Below, in pieces: positions 51,563-60,108 of a DNA stretch of 64,000 bases (position 1 is its first letter; each line of letters opens with the position of its first letter). The position numbers were made by a program, and so were the translations under genes. The notes beneath the pieces are model-generated. The model was given only the letters and a program-made list of their open reading frames with translations, made no database searches and was not told where the DNA came from. The DNA is from TMP-86 sp046347195 (GTDB lineage: Bacteria; Pseudomonadota; Gammaproteobacteria; Steroidobacterales; Steroidobacteraceae), in NCBI GenBank assembly GCA_046347195.1, contig JAXMGQ010000008.1:1-64000 (forward strand), read 5' to 3'.

Positions 51563-52114
51563 ATGAAGCGCATCATTTTCTGCCTTGCCGCCCTCCTGGG
51601 CTTTACCGCCGCCTACGCCGGCACCGCCACGGTGACCTGGACCAACCCAGCGCAGTACACCGACGGCACGGCGCTGGCCGCCGCCGACATCACCCAGACG
51701 CGGGTGGAATACGGCAGCTGCAGCGGCACGACGTTCGGGACGAAAGCGGGTCAGCAGATCGTGGCAGGCTCGGCCACCAGCGCCGCGATCACCCTGGCCG
51801 CCGGCACGTACTGCTTCAGGGCCTACACCACGGCCAAGGGCGCGGAGAGCGTAGCCTCCAACGTCACCAGCGCCACCGTGGCTCAGCCCGCGCCCAATCC
51901 GCCGGTGCTGGTGACGGTGAGCACCACGGCCTACACCATCGGCCGACAGGGTCGGTACTTCGCCATGGTGCCCGCGGGCACAGTGCCACTGGGCACGGCG
52001 TGCCGGCAGGCGGTGAAGCTGGCCGGCCTGTACCAGCTGCCGCGCGAGGCGGTGACCACCACCAGCAAGGCGCTGTGGTTCTTCGGCCGCTGCGCATCAG
52101 CCTGTCGATTGTGA
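51563..52114 (+). CDS. Secreted beta-sandwich protein in lysis region
   Basis: 183 residues from ATG 51563, with a Sec signal peptide (MKRIIFCLAALLGFTAAYAG) and predicted cleavage after AYA. The mature part resembles a fibronectin-III-like domain (TATVTWTNPAQYTDGTALAA...TYCFRAYTTAKGAESVAS). The C-terminal 50 residues (YAMVPAGTVPLGTACRQAV-like) may be a separate short domain, possibly disturbed at the very end (FGRCASACRL). An export signal on a gene between holin and spanins suggests a moron. The open ATG at 51551 overlaps the holin. Confidence 0.6.
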   Translation: MKRIIFCLAALLGFTAAYAGTATVTWTNPAQYTDGTALAAADITQTRVEYGSCSGTTFGTKAGQQIVAGSATSAAITLAAGTYCFRAYTTAKGAESVASNVTSATVAQPAPNPPVLVTVSTTAYTIGRQGRYFAMVPAGTVPLGTACRQAVKLAGLYQLPREAVTTTSKALWFFGRCASACRL

Positions 52115-52189
52115 TTCGCGATTTTTTGTTGCAACCCGTCCTTAAGGAGATCAAGTCCATGTCTGCCAAACTCGATGCACTCACCGCAA

Positions 52190-52438
52190 ATGGGTAATTT
52201 CACAATCGAAGTAGAAGCGGTCGGCGGCCACGGCTGCCAGCGGGATCTGAAGCATGGCGAGGTGGTGCCGGGGTGCGGCGAGCCGAGCTGCCCGGACTGC
52301 ATCGCGCGAGGGTTCGTCGCGGCGCTCAACGGCAAGGGCATGTCGGTAAGCCGGGCGACGCTGCGCCATTGGCCGCACACCGACAGCGAAGTCTCCGATA
52401 ACCTGCTGACCAAGAAGCGGCGCGGGAGCTTTGGCTGA
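52190..52438 (+). CDS. Small phage protein with paired cysteines
   Basis: 82 residues from ATG 52190 (MGNFTIEVEAVGGHGCQRDL). CQRD, GCGEPSCPDCIAR make a probable zinc site. The pattern is common in lysis-region proteins of prophages; function unknown. A 28-codon reading frame just upstream (GTG 52110, ending KLDALTANG) overlaps it by 8 bp and is too short to judge. The stop overlaps the spanin ATG by 1 bp. Confidence 0.6.
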   Translation: MGNFTIEVEAVGGHGCQRDLKHGEVVPGCGEPSCPDCIARGFVAALNGKGMSVSRATLRHWPHTDSEVSDNLLTKKRRGSFG

Positions 52439-52806
52439 TGATCCCACTTCCCTGGGCACTGCTCGCGTTCGTCCTGGCGATCGCCGGGGCGGCCGCGGGC
52501 GGGGAGTGGCACGGGCGCGGGGCCGAGCGGGACAAGATCGAGGCGGAGGCGGCCAGGGATGCGCACGTGGCGCAGGTGGCCAGCGAGGCTTCACAGAAGG
52601 CGGCCGCGGCCGCGATCGCAGGGATCCAGGTGCAGCATGTCAACATCAAGCAGCCGCTCCAGAAGGAAATCGTGGAGCACACTGTCTATCGGGATTGCGA
52701 CAATACTCCTACCGGGCTGTCGCTCATTAACTCCGCCATCACCGGCACCCTCTGGGCCGTCCCCCCTGGTGATCGCGAACTGCCCACCGCTCCAGCCGCT
52801 CACTGA
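52438..52806 (+). CDS. Inner-membrane spanin (Rz-like)
   Basis: 122 residues starting MIPLPWALLAFVLAIAGAAA. An N-terminal signal-anchor is followed by a charged coiled coil (ERDKIEAEAARDAHVAQVAS) and VEHTVYRDCDNTPTGLSLIN, the end pattern of phage Rz proteins. It pairs with the lipoprotein encoded in an overlapping frame to disrupt the outer membrane at lysis. No frameshift needed. Confidence 0.78.
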   Translation: MIPLPWALLAFVLAIAGAAAGGEWHGRGAERDKIEAEAARDAHVAQVASEASQKAAAAAIAGIQVQHVNIKQPLQKEIVEHTVYRDCDNTPTGLSLINSAITGTLWAVPPGDRELPTAPAAH

Positions 52807-52894
52807 TCCGAGCTTCGGGGCGACGGTCCTGAAGCTTGTGGACGTGGCGACTCAGTACCGGGCGTGCCGGGAGGCAGCGCTGGCGCCGCGGTAA
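52637..52894 (+). CDS. Outer-membrane spanin lipoprotein (Rz1-like), nested in Rz
   Basis: 85 residues in the +1 frame relative to Rz, from ATG 52637 (MSTSSSRSRRKSWSTLSIGI). A lipobox LLPG-C near residue 29 is followed by a proline-rich SLTPPSPAPSGPSPL linker and a conserved CPPLQPLTDPSFGATV...QYRACREAAL ending. The overlap with Rz is 170 bp, as for classical embedded Rz/Rz1 pairs. The start codon is the least certain part. Confidence 0.7.
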   Translation: MSTSSSRSRRKSWSTLSIGIATILLPGCRSLTPPSPAPSGPSPLVIANCPPLQPLTDPSFGATVLKLVDVATQYRACREAALAPR

Positions 52895-52997
52895 GGGTGT
52901 GACCGCTTTTGTTCACGCGAGTGCGCATTTCAGTGCGTTTGAGCGCGCGTCAAGACTAGGCAATGGCTTGATTTTCCGATAATTTCACTTCACCCGT

Positions 52998-53046
52998 CGC
53001 ATTCGTAATGCGTGGGTCCGCGGTTCGATTCCGCGAGTCGGCACCA
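52998..53046 (+). repeat. att core, copy 2 (attR of element 1 / attL of element 2)
   Basis: Exact 49-bp copy of the tRNA-Thr 3' half (10893-10941), ending GGCACCA. To its left is prophage sequence; to its right the second element starts TAACCCCC. From 52895 to 53210 I see no gene: the stretch holds this core, an imperfect palindrome GTGACC..GTTCAC near 52899-52916 and the GGGGGTAG repeats before the second integrase. Confidence 0.95.
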
Positions 53047-53154
53047 TAACCCCCTCCCAAGCGATCCCAAAATATCCCACCCTTGGCCGAATTTCGCCTG
53101 AAAACAGCTATTTAGCCTCTCAGGCGGTCCCACGGCGTCCATTGACAGCCCGCC

Positions 53155-53208
53155 GGGGGTAGGGGTAGAACTGGGGGTAGACCGGTATCTCAGAAAGGAC
53201 CTACCCCC
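53155..53208. repeat. GGGGGTAG repeats ahead of second integrase
   Basis: GGGGGTAG at 53155-53162 and 53173-53180, GGGGTAG at 53162-53168, and inverted CTACCCCC at 53201-53208, ending 2 bp before the integrase ATG. The other end of the element has GGGGGTAG near 62357-62364 and GGGGGTA at 62369-62375. They are candidate integrase arm-binding or autoregulatory sites. Confidence 0.55.
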
Positions 53209-53210
53209 AA

Positions 53211-54422
53211 ATGAGCGAACTCACCGAAACCGCGATTCGTGCCGCCAAACCGACGCACAAGCCTTACAAGCGGTTCGATGGACAGGGCTTGTATCTGCTG
53301 GTGATGCCCACCGGCGGCCGGCTGTGGCGCTTCAAATTCCGCAGCGGCGGCAAAGAAAAGCTTTTGAGCTTGGGCAGCTATCCCGACGTGTCATTGAAGC
53401 AGGCGAGGGCGAAACGCGATGCAATGCGTTCCGAGGTGGCAAACGGTGCCGACCCGGCCGCGCGGCGCAAATCCGAGAAATTGAGTGATGCCGATAGCTT
53501 CGAGGCGCTCGCGCGCGAATGGCTTGAAGGCCAGCGCCACGCTTTCACGGTGTCCACTTTCCAGAAGGCGGAACGCCTGTTCGAGCGCGCGATTTATCCC
53601 TACCTTGGCGCGAAGCCGATCAAGGTCATTGATGCCCCGGCGATTCTTGAGGTGCTGCGCCGGCTGGAAACGCGCGGCCTGAATGAGACGGCCCACCGTG
53701 CCAAACAGCGATGCGGACAGGTATTCCGCTATGCCGTTGCCACGGGCCGAGCCTCGCGCGATCCAACCGCCGACTTGCGTGATGCCCTGGCGCCCGTTGT
53801 CGTCACCAATCACGCCGCCATCACCGATCCGTCCGGCGTGCGCGACTTGCTGCGCGCCATTGACGGCTACCAAGGGCAGCCTGCCGTCAATGCGGCGTTG
53901 AAGCTGGCCCCGTATGTGTTCGTCCGGCCCGGCGAGCTGCGCAAGGCCGATTGGTGCGAATTTTCCTTGGACGGTGCTGACCCCGAATGGCGCATCCCGG
54001 CGGCGCGCATGAAGATGCGTGATGCCCACGTGGTACCGCTGTCGCGCCAAGCGGTGGCGATTTTGAAGGACCTGCAGCCGCTCACCGGCCCCGACGGCCT
54101 TGTCTTTCCGTCGATCACCTCGGCAGTGCGCCCAATATCTGAAAACACGTTGAATGCCGCGCTGCGCCGCCTCGGGTATCCAAAAGAGCAAATGTCATCA
54201 CACGGATTCAGGACGTTGGCATCCACGAATCTAAACGAGCAAGGCTTCCACCCTGACTTGATTGAACTGCAGCTGGCGCACAAGGAACGCAACAAGGTTC
54301 GCGCCGCCTACAACAAGGCGACGAGACTCGCCGAGCGGCGCAAGATGATGCAGGCATGGGCCGACTTCTTGGATGCGCTCAAGGCGAGCAACAACGTCGT
54401 CGCGATCAAACGCCGGGCGTAA
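53211..54422 (+). CDS. intP4: P4-type tyrosine integrase (second element)
   Basis: 403 residues starting MSELTETAIRAAKPTHKPYK. The N-terminal DUF4102 arm-binding domain ends in YLLVMPTGGRLWRFKFRSGG, KLLSLGSYPDVSLKQARAKR. The catalytic domain has Arg in VFVRPGELRKADW, SSHGFRTLASTNLNEQGF (HxxR), LAHKERNKVRAAYNKAT (His and Tyr nucleophile). It lies immediately right of att copy 2, as is typical for islands in tRNA genes. The frame is intact. Confidence 0.95.
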   Translation: MSELTETAIRAAKPTHKPYKRFDGQGLYLLVMPTGGRLWRFKFRSGGKEKLLSLGSYPDVSLKQARAKRDAMRSEVANGADPAARRKSEKLSDADSFEALAREWLEGQRHAFTVSTFQKAERLFERAIYPYLGAKPIKVIDAPAILEVLRRLETRGLNETAHRAKQRCGQVFRYAVATGRASRDPTADLRDALAPVVVTNHAAITDPSGVRDLLRAIDGYQGQPAVNAALKLAPYVFVRPGELRKADWCEFSLDGADPEWRIPAARMKMRDAHVVPLSRQAVAILKDLQPLTGPDGLVFPSITSAVRPISENTLNAALRRLGYPKEQMSSHGFRTLASTNLNEQGFHPDLIELQLAHKERNKVRAAYNKATRLAERRKMMQAWADFLDALKASNNVVAIKRRA

Positions 54423-54503
54423 AGTTTCCAAGCAAGGCGTGGCGACTGCGCAAACAGCCGCCACGCCTCTAACCACCAATCACCCTACATAGGAGGGTTC
54501 TCA

Positions 54504-54860
54504 ATGGCTAAGACGAAGGGTACATCCAAGGCGACTGCGAAGAACAATGGGCGGTCGTCATCACCGAAACATGACGGCCCGCCGACAAAGGCGGAGAAGC
54601 GGAAGGCTGTTGCATTCCTTCAACAGTCCGGCGGTGCTCATCTGCCGCAGCCAAAAAACCGCCTGATTGGCGATTCGCCGGCAGACACCATCGAGCGATG
54701 TACGCGCGTCATCGATTGGTTCGCGCACATCGAGGAGCCGTTCCATAGCGATGCGTTGGAGGCCGCGAAGGCCGACGTATTGCACGGTGTTGTCGATGCG
54801 CTTGGATTTGCTGAGCGCGTGCTGCGGCAGCTTGGCGCAAGGGCGCCGGTGCAATCATGA
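54504..54860 (+). CDS. Hypothetical accessory protein
   Basis: 118 residues starting MAKTKGTSKATAKNNGRSSS, preceded by AGGAGGG. A basic low-complexity lead of 35 residues is followed by a helical part (PADTIERCTRVIDWFAHIEE, LHGVVDALGFAERVLRQLGA). No family recognised. It overlaps the next gene by 4 bp. It sits in the interval between integrase and AlpA where P4-like elements carry variable cargo. Confidence 0.55.
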   Translation: MAKTKGTSKATAKNNGRSSSPKHDGPPTKAEKRKAVAFLQQSGGAHLPQPKNRLIGDSPADTIERCTRVIDWFAHIEEPFHSDALEAAKADVLHGVVDALGFAERVLRQLGARAPVQS

Positions 54861-55162
54861 CCGATCGCGCGATAGATGGCGTGAACAACTGGCCCGTGTT
54901 TTGGCGTGTCGTTGCGCCGAGCTGCGGCAGCTATGGACACGACATCGTGTTCATCGAGACCGACAGCGAGCGCGAGGCCATCCGAAAACATCGGGCACTA
55001 CGGCGCGCCGGTACTCCCGTGCGCCTTGAGCGCATCCACTGCGGGCCGCTGCCGAAAGATTCTGAACCGGCGCTGCAGGCGATCCACGCGGGCAATGCGC
55101 AACATCCTGGCGAGCCGATGCGCGCAGCATCGGGGGCATGGTGTGAGGTAGAGCGCAGCTAA
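54857..55162 (+). CDS. Hypothetical accessory protein
   Basis: 101 residues starting MTDRAIDGVNNWPVFWRVVA. Mixed alpha/beta look with VFIETDSEREAIRKHRALRR, which suggests a small nucleic-acid-binding or adaptor protein, but this is a guess. It is coupled to the preceding gene (4-bp overlap), so the two probably act together. Confidence 0.5.
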   Translation: MTDRAIDGVNNWPVFWRVVAPSCGSYGHDIVFIETDSEREAIRKHRALRRAGTPVRLERIHCGPLPKDSEPALQAIHAGNAQHPGEPMRAASGAWCEVERS

Positions 55163-55263
55163 TTTATCGTTGAGTACTCACCGCGCCTAGGCTGGCCAGC
55201 CGACAAGCCGGAAACCCTACCGGTTGGCGCGGTGTTCTTTCGGGGTGGTACGAGGGAGTACCG

Positions 55264-55860
55264 ATGCCTAAGAACAAACGTGGTGCGCCGCCGGGCCGTA
55301 AATTTGTCGGAAAACTCAATTCGCCGATTGAGTATCTTCCGTCAACCCCGATTAAAAATATTCTCGCGCCAGATTTCAACGAGGCCGCGGAAAGCCAGCG
55401 AATCGATAGACATTATCGGACGGAGCTAGATCGTCGGATCGAACTGCTGTTCGTCGAATACGATATCGACAAGAATGAAATCGAAAAATGGAGGACTTTG
55501 GCCCTATTTCTGGCCTACGACTTCGTGCCAGGATTTCAGGTAGCTGGTCCGGCGAAGAAGGTAGGCAACAAGCAAAGATGGGATATTCCCACACAATGGA
55601 AGCTGGTCCGCGACGTTAAAGCTCGCATGAAGAAGCAGCAAAGCGACGGAGCGCGCTCGTCGGCGCTTAGAGCGTGCAAGCAAATGGTAAGCGATGCAAG
55701 GCGCGGCAATACTGGGTCGCACTACGCCAGACTCAGCGGAGACAGTCTCGCCAGAAAGTATCGAGATGCAACACGTCATCTTGCCCCGTACAGCGCCGAG
55801 CAAATTTGGCTGTTCATTCTCAACGGTGACGCATTGCCAGCGGTCGCGAAGGACAAATAG
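55264..55860 (+). CDS. Hypothetical cargo protein, AT-richer than neighbours
   Basis: 198 residues from ATG 55264 (MPKNKRGAPPGRKFVGKLNS), with GAGGGAG upstream. Strongly basic and helical: HYRTELDRRIELLFVEYDID, EIEKWRTLALFLAYDFVPGF, KLVRDVKARMKKQQSDGARS. Codon choice includes many A/T third positions (AAA, AAT, ATT), unlike the GC-rich neighbours, a sign of recent acquisition. No domain recognised. It is monocistronic, with gaps of about 100 bp on either side. Confidence 0.6.
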   Translation: MPKNKRGAPPGRKFVGKLNSPIEYLPSTPIKNILAPDFNEAAESQRIDRHYRTELDRRIELLFVEYDIDKNEIEKWRTLALFLAYDFVPGFQVAGPAKKVGNKQRWDIPTQWKLVRDVKARMKKQQSDGARSSALRACKQMVSDARRGNTGSHYARLSGDSLARKYRDATRHLAPYSAEQIWLFILNGDALPAVAKDK

Positions 55861-55982
55861 GACGAAAATGAAGTTTCTCTGATTCGTCCTAGGATGAAAT
55901 AGCGGTGTCCGTTTTTCGTCCTAATCCAAAGCCATACATTCGACTCCCGCAGCGTTTCGTGCTGCATTTTTGAGGAGCCGAC

Positions 55983-56234
55983 ATGGTTGACAAATCTATC
56001 TCCCCTCCGCGCGCTGTCGCGTGGACTTCCGTATCCATCATCGCGTGGCTTCGCTCATGTGTCGAGCGTGCCGGCGGCGATCCCGCCAGCGTTCCCGATG
56101 AGCCATACCGGTTCATGCGCCTTCCCGAAGTGACGGCCCGAACCGGCCTGAGCCGCAGCAGCGTGTATCGCAAGATGACTGAGGGAAGCTTCCCTGAGCC
56201 GGTGGTACTTGGTCCCCTCAACGCAGCGGCCTAG
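55983..56234 (+). CDS. AlpA-family regulator with permuted parts
   Basis: 83 residues from ATG 55983, with GAGGAG 9 nt upstream. The C-terminal half is the usual AlpA helix-turn-helix (YRFMRLPEVTARTGLSRSSV, YRKMTEGSFPEPVVLG), but it stops where AlpA normally continues RAVAW...WI. That missing element is found instead at the N-terminus (SPPRAVAWTSVSIIAWLRSC). The protein looks like the end of one AlpA joined to the start of another. AlpA proteins activate int or rep in P4-like elements. Confidence 0.75.
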   Translation: MVDKSISPPRAVAWTSVSIIAWLRSCVERAGGDPASVPDEPYRFMRLPEVTARTGLSRSSVYRKMTEGSFPEPVVLGPLNAAA

Positions 56235-56325
56235 CCGCTGATCATGTTCGCAACCCACCAAACGCAAGCGGCCCGGAAGCACTGCAATGCTCCGGGCCGC
56301 GATCACTTACAGGAAATGAACCAGC

Positions 56326-56505
56326 ATGTGCATTATCCAGTTCCCGGCGCGTCCGCGCCAGCGAATCGTGTTCAAGTGCTTTTCGTGCCTTCGCCCGTTT
56401 ACCCCGACGCCGCAAGCGACCGAGTTCTGCCCGGCGTGTATGTCGTTTCATCGGATGGCTAGTTCAGTGGTGGCGCATCAGTTGATCGACGGGCGGCGTA
56501 AATGA
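56326..56505 (+). CDS. Small zinc-ribbon protein ahead of repA
   Basis: 59 residues from ATG 56326 (MCIIQFPARPRQRIVFKCFS). Two CxxC knuckles are clear: KCFSCLRPF and EFCPACMSF, 18 residues apart. The stop overlaps the repA ATG by 4 bp (ATGA), so they are translationally coupled. A different frame over the same bases (56244-56462) is open but lacks these features. Confidence 0.75.
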   Translation: MCIIQFPARPRQRIVFKCFSCLRPFTPTPQATEFCPACMSFHRMASSVVAHQLIDGRRK

Positions 56506-58087
56506 GCGATGCGATTTCGCAGTTCCGCGAGGCACTCGCCGCGCGCGGCATAATTGCGCCGGAATACATCCTCGCCGACGGACGCATACATCGAGCCCAC
56601 GTTGCGGGCAAGAATGGGCGTGGTGACGGGTCCTATCTTCTGCACATGGATGGACTGCCGGCCGGTGGCTTCGAGAATCACCGCGACGGCATCGGCTGGA
56701 CAAATTGGCGCGCCGATCCTGGCCGACCTTTCACCGCGTCGGAGGAATCCGCTTTTCAGGCCAAGGTACAGGCCGCCCGGCGGCAACGGGAGGAAGTCGA
56801 GGCGCAAGGGCGGGCCGACACCAAGCGCCGCGCACAGGTCATCTGGAGCAGCGCCGTACGCACGGTGAGCGATCATCCCTACCTGAATCGCAAACGCATC
56901 AGGGCGCACGGTGCGCGAATGGTGGGCGAAACGCTTTTGATCGGCGGCATGGAATGCGCGGGCGCGCTGGTGCTGCCGATGCGTGATGCCGACGGCGAGG
57001 TGTGTTCGCTGCAATTCATCGCTGCCGATGGCGAGAAACGGTATCTGCCTGGACCGAAGCCGGCCGGTGTGTATCACAGCATCGGCAAGCCTGGCGCAGT
57101 GGTGTGCGTGGCCGAAGGATTCGCGACGGCCGCAAGCATCACCGAGGCGACCGGTTACGCGGTGGCAGTGGCCTTCGATACGGGCGGACTCGGGTCCGTG
57201 GCGAGGGTCATGCGCGAGAAGATGCCTGACGCGAAGATCATCCTATGCGCCGATGACGACTACCGCACGGCAGGCAATCCGGGCGTGACCAAGGCGACCG
57301 CTGCGGCGCTGGCCATCAATGGGTATGTTGCGCGGCCGGACTTCGGCGCGGATCGGCCCGATGGCCTGACGGACTTCAACGACCTGGCCGCACACGGCGG
57401 AGCCGATGCGGTGCGTCGCTGCATCGATGCTGCCGTGATGCCGACGGCGACGACGGCGCCGGCCGTTGCCATGCCGCACGCCGCCCAGACACAAGCGGAA
57501 CCTATGGCCGGGCTGGTGTGCGCGGCGGACGTAACGCCGGAGTCCGTCCATTGGCTCTGGAAGGACTGGCTAGCCGCCGGGAAGCTCCACATCCTGGCGG
57601 GCGCGCCGGGGACCGGTAAGACAACGGTCGCGCTCGCGCTGGCCGCGACGGTGACGGCCGGCGGGCGTTGGCCCGATGGGACACCGGCCGAGCTGGGCAA
57701 CGTGCTGGTGTGGAGTTCCGAGGATTCTCAAGCCGATGTGATCGTTCCGCGCCTTGTGGCGATGGGCGCAGATCGCAACCGGGTCCATTTCATCGAGACG
57801 GCATTGGACGGTGAGGGGCGGCGGTCGTTTGATCCTGCGACCGACATTGGCCAATTGCGCGCCACGCTCGAATACATGGCGCTCAAGCCGTCTTTGCTGT
57901 TGGTGGACCCGATTGTATCGGCCGTCGCGGGCGACTCTCACAAGGGCGCTGAGACGCGCCGAGCGTTACAGCCGTTGGTGGACATGGCGGCTCAGTACGG
58001 ATGTGCGGTGCTGGGCATAAGTCACTTCTCGAAAGGGACCGCCGGCCGGGATGTGGTCGAGCGGGTAACTGGCTCGCTGGCATTTGG

Positions 58088-59516
58088 GCCTCTATTGAAA
58101 TCTGAGTGGGTAACCGGAGCTTTCTTCGGGGTAGATCTTGATCTTGCTCTTCGATCTACTTTCATCGGCAAAGGCGAAGCGCGGTCTGGCGCCGCAGGCA
58201 ACGAAGTCCGTGGCTGGTTGGGGCGCAGGCTCCTGAAGATCGAAGTGGAAGGGTCGAGATGGTCACCGAGAAGATATTCGGTCTGCCCTGGGCATCAGCT
58301 CCCCTGGTTCATCGCCGGGATGAGCTTCGAGCCGAGCCAGAAGAAGCTGAACATTTGCGTGGATTTCGAGGTTGGCAGCCGCTTTGGGGTCGCTGGCGCG
58401 GACGGGCAGCACCCGGTGCACGACACCGTGACCAAGACCTACCGGCACCTGAACTTCTTCCAGCACGAATGCGAGCTTTCGGTGCGGGTACCGCAGGTGA
58501 AGCTGCCCGACGGGAAGGTTGTTCCAGGTAGGCCGCCGTGGGCGAGCAAGCTGTCGGGCTTCTCGCTGCTCTTTGAGGCCTTCGTGCTGCTGTTGAGCCG
58601 GGAGATGTCAACTACGGAGCATCGCGCATCACCGGGAATCGGTTCATCGGATCATGGCCGTGTGCCATCGCTACATCGATGCGGCGGTGCAGATGCGGCC
58701 GATCTCGAGGTAAGCGCCTGGCGATCGATGAGACCTCGCGCGCCAAGGGACACGACTACGGCGACGCTCTTTGCCGATGCCGACCCGGACCCCGAGCAGC
58801 GCCGAGTGCTGTTCGTGGCCGAGGAGCGCGAAGCCGAGACCGTGCAGGCCTTCGCCGCGAACCTGCGCGCCCATGCTGGCAAGCCCACCCAGATTACCGC
58901 CATCAGCATCGACGCATCCCCGGCGTTCATCAAAGGCGTCGGCAAACTTTCCCAACGCACAGATCACCTTCGACAAGTTCCACGTGATCGCTCACGCCTC
59001 GGCCGCGATCGACGCCATGCGCCGCGCCGAGCAGAAGCTCGACCCGAGCCTCAGGGTTGCGTTGGACGCTGCTGAAGGACCGCAGTCGGTTGGGGCAGCC
59101 GCAGCGCGCCGAGGCGCCGATGCCCTGCTTGCTCCGAACTGGCGGCCAGCAGCCGCACCGCGCCCGTGCCTGGCAGTACCGCGAGCAGCGCGAGATCATG
59201 AGCCGCAAGCAGCCCAACATCGTGCGCGCGCTGCTCAAGCAGTGGTATACGAACGTGATGCGCTCGAAGGTCGAGCCGATGAAGGCAGTGGCCGTCATGA
59301 TCCGCAAGCACTTCGAGGGGTCCTCGCCTGGGTCGAAACACGGCAAACGAACGGCTTCTTGGAAGCCATCAACGGCCTGTTCCAGGCCGCCAAACACCAA
59401 GGCGCGGGTATGGGACCTTCCGCACCATCCGCATGGTGATCTTCCTTGTCGCTGGCAAGCTCGACTTCTCAAGCTCAATCCCTGCGTCCGGCGCCCACTC
59501 GAAATTCAACAGAGCC
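58088..59516 (+). mobile_element. ISL3-family insertion sequence in repA
   Basis: 1429 bp. Flanked by an 8-bp target duplication GCATTTGG (58080-58087 and 59517-59524), the size used by the ISL3 family. Terminal inverted repeats match 18 of 23 positions ungapped: left GCCTCTATTGAAATC..., right (complement) GGCTCTGTTGAATTT..., both running into GAGTGGG. Removing the IS and one duplication copy restores the repA frame exactly (SLAFG-ALARL). Confidence 0.9.
58259..59440 (+). pseudogene. ISL3-type transposase (frames broken)
   Basis: Starts at ATG 58259 (MVTEKIFGLPWAS), then in other frames WFIAGMSFEPSQKKLNICVD, HPVHDTVTKTYRHLNFFQHE, ALAIDETSRAKGHDY-like (RLAIDETSRAKGHDY, first DDE Asp), RRVLFVAEEREAETV, AISIDASPAFIKGV (second Asp), ITFDKFHVIAHASAAIDAMR, AVMIRKHFEG and NGFLEAINGLFQAAK (Glu). 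The DDE transposase is complete in content but crosses about eight frame changes, so it is inactive as sequenced. Confidence 0.85.
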
Positions 59517-59961
59517 GCATTTGGCGCGTTGGCCCGGCTAGTATTTGCGGCGGCGAAGATGCCAGGGGACCAGGGCGGCGGGCGATTCATCGCGCGGGCC
59601 AAGTCAAACCTTGGACCCGACGGCGGCGGCTTTCGCTACGACCTGCGCCAAGTCGAACTGCGAGAGCATCCGGGCATTTGGGCATCGGCCGTGATGTGGG
59701 GGAAATCGATCGAGGGCAGCGCGCGGGACATATTGGCACAAGCCGAATCTATCGAAGACGCGGACGCGCTCTCAAGCCGATGAGGCCGGCGATTGGTTGC
59801 GTGACCTGTTGGCGACGGGCGCGGTCAAGGCAATGACGCCATGAAGAAAGCAGGCCGCCAGCATCTGCCGACAAAGCGCTGCGGTCCGCACGTGAACGCC
59901 TCAACGTGAAGCCGAAAAAGTCAGCCTACAGCGGCGGGTGGATGTGGTCGTTACCCCTCGC

Positions 59962-60032
59962 CGAAGATGCCCAAGGCTCCCAAGATGCCCAAGGCGCCCA
60001 GATTCAGAATGAGGGCATCTTGGGCATCTTCG
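59962..60032. repeat. Inverted repeat at the end of repA
   Basis: CGAAGATGCCCAAG (59962-59975) is the exact complement of 60019-60032. Related GATGCCCAAGG and GGGCATCTTGG copies lie between and just after. Part of the coding end of repA (AEDAQGSQDAQGAQ). A 14-bp arm with a 43-nt loop could be a replication-origin or mRNA control structure. Confidence 0.5.
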
Positions 60033-60108
60033 ATGGTCAGGGGCATCTTGGCGGCGGTAACGGCAAAGCGGCCACCGTCCCAGAAGGTACCGACGGTGAG
60101 GTGTTCTG

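Larger units (their letters stand above)
10942..53046. mobile_element. Temperate podovirus-like prophage (element 1)
   Basis: About 42.1 kb between the tRNA-Thr copy and the second copy of its 3' half. It holds a complete prophage layout: integrase, excisionase-like gene, leftward recombination operon, repressor/Cro switch, replication, packaging, head, tail and lysis genes. A T7/BPP-1-type portal, tail-tubular-like adaptor proteins and three large ejection-type proteins with no tape measure or sheath point to podovirus morphology. Several early and head genes have broken frames in this sequence, so viability cannot be judged from it. Confidence 0.9.

Noticed and set aside
10942..53046. Diversity-generating retroelement, since BPP-1-like phages can carry one
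   Set aside because: No reverse transcriptase (no YxDD-type motif in any frame read) and no template/variable repeat pair seen near the tailspike.
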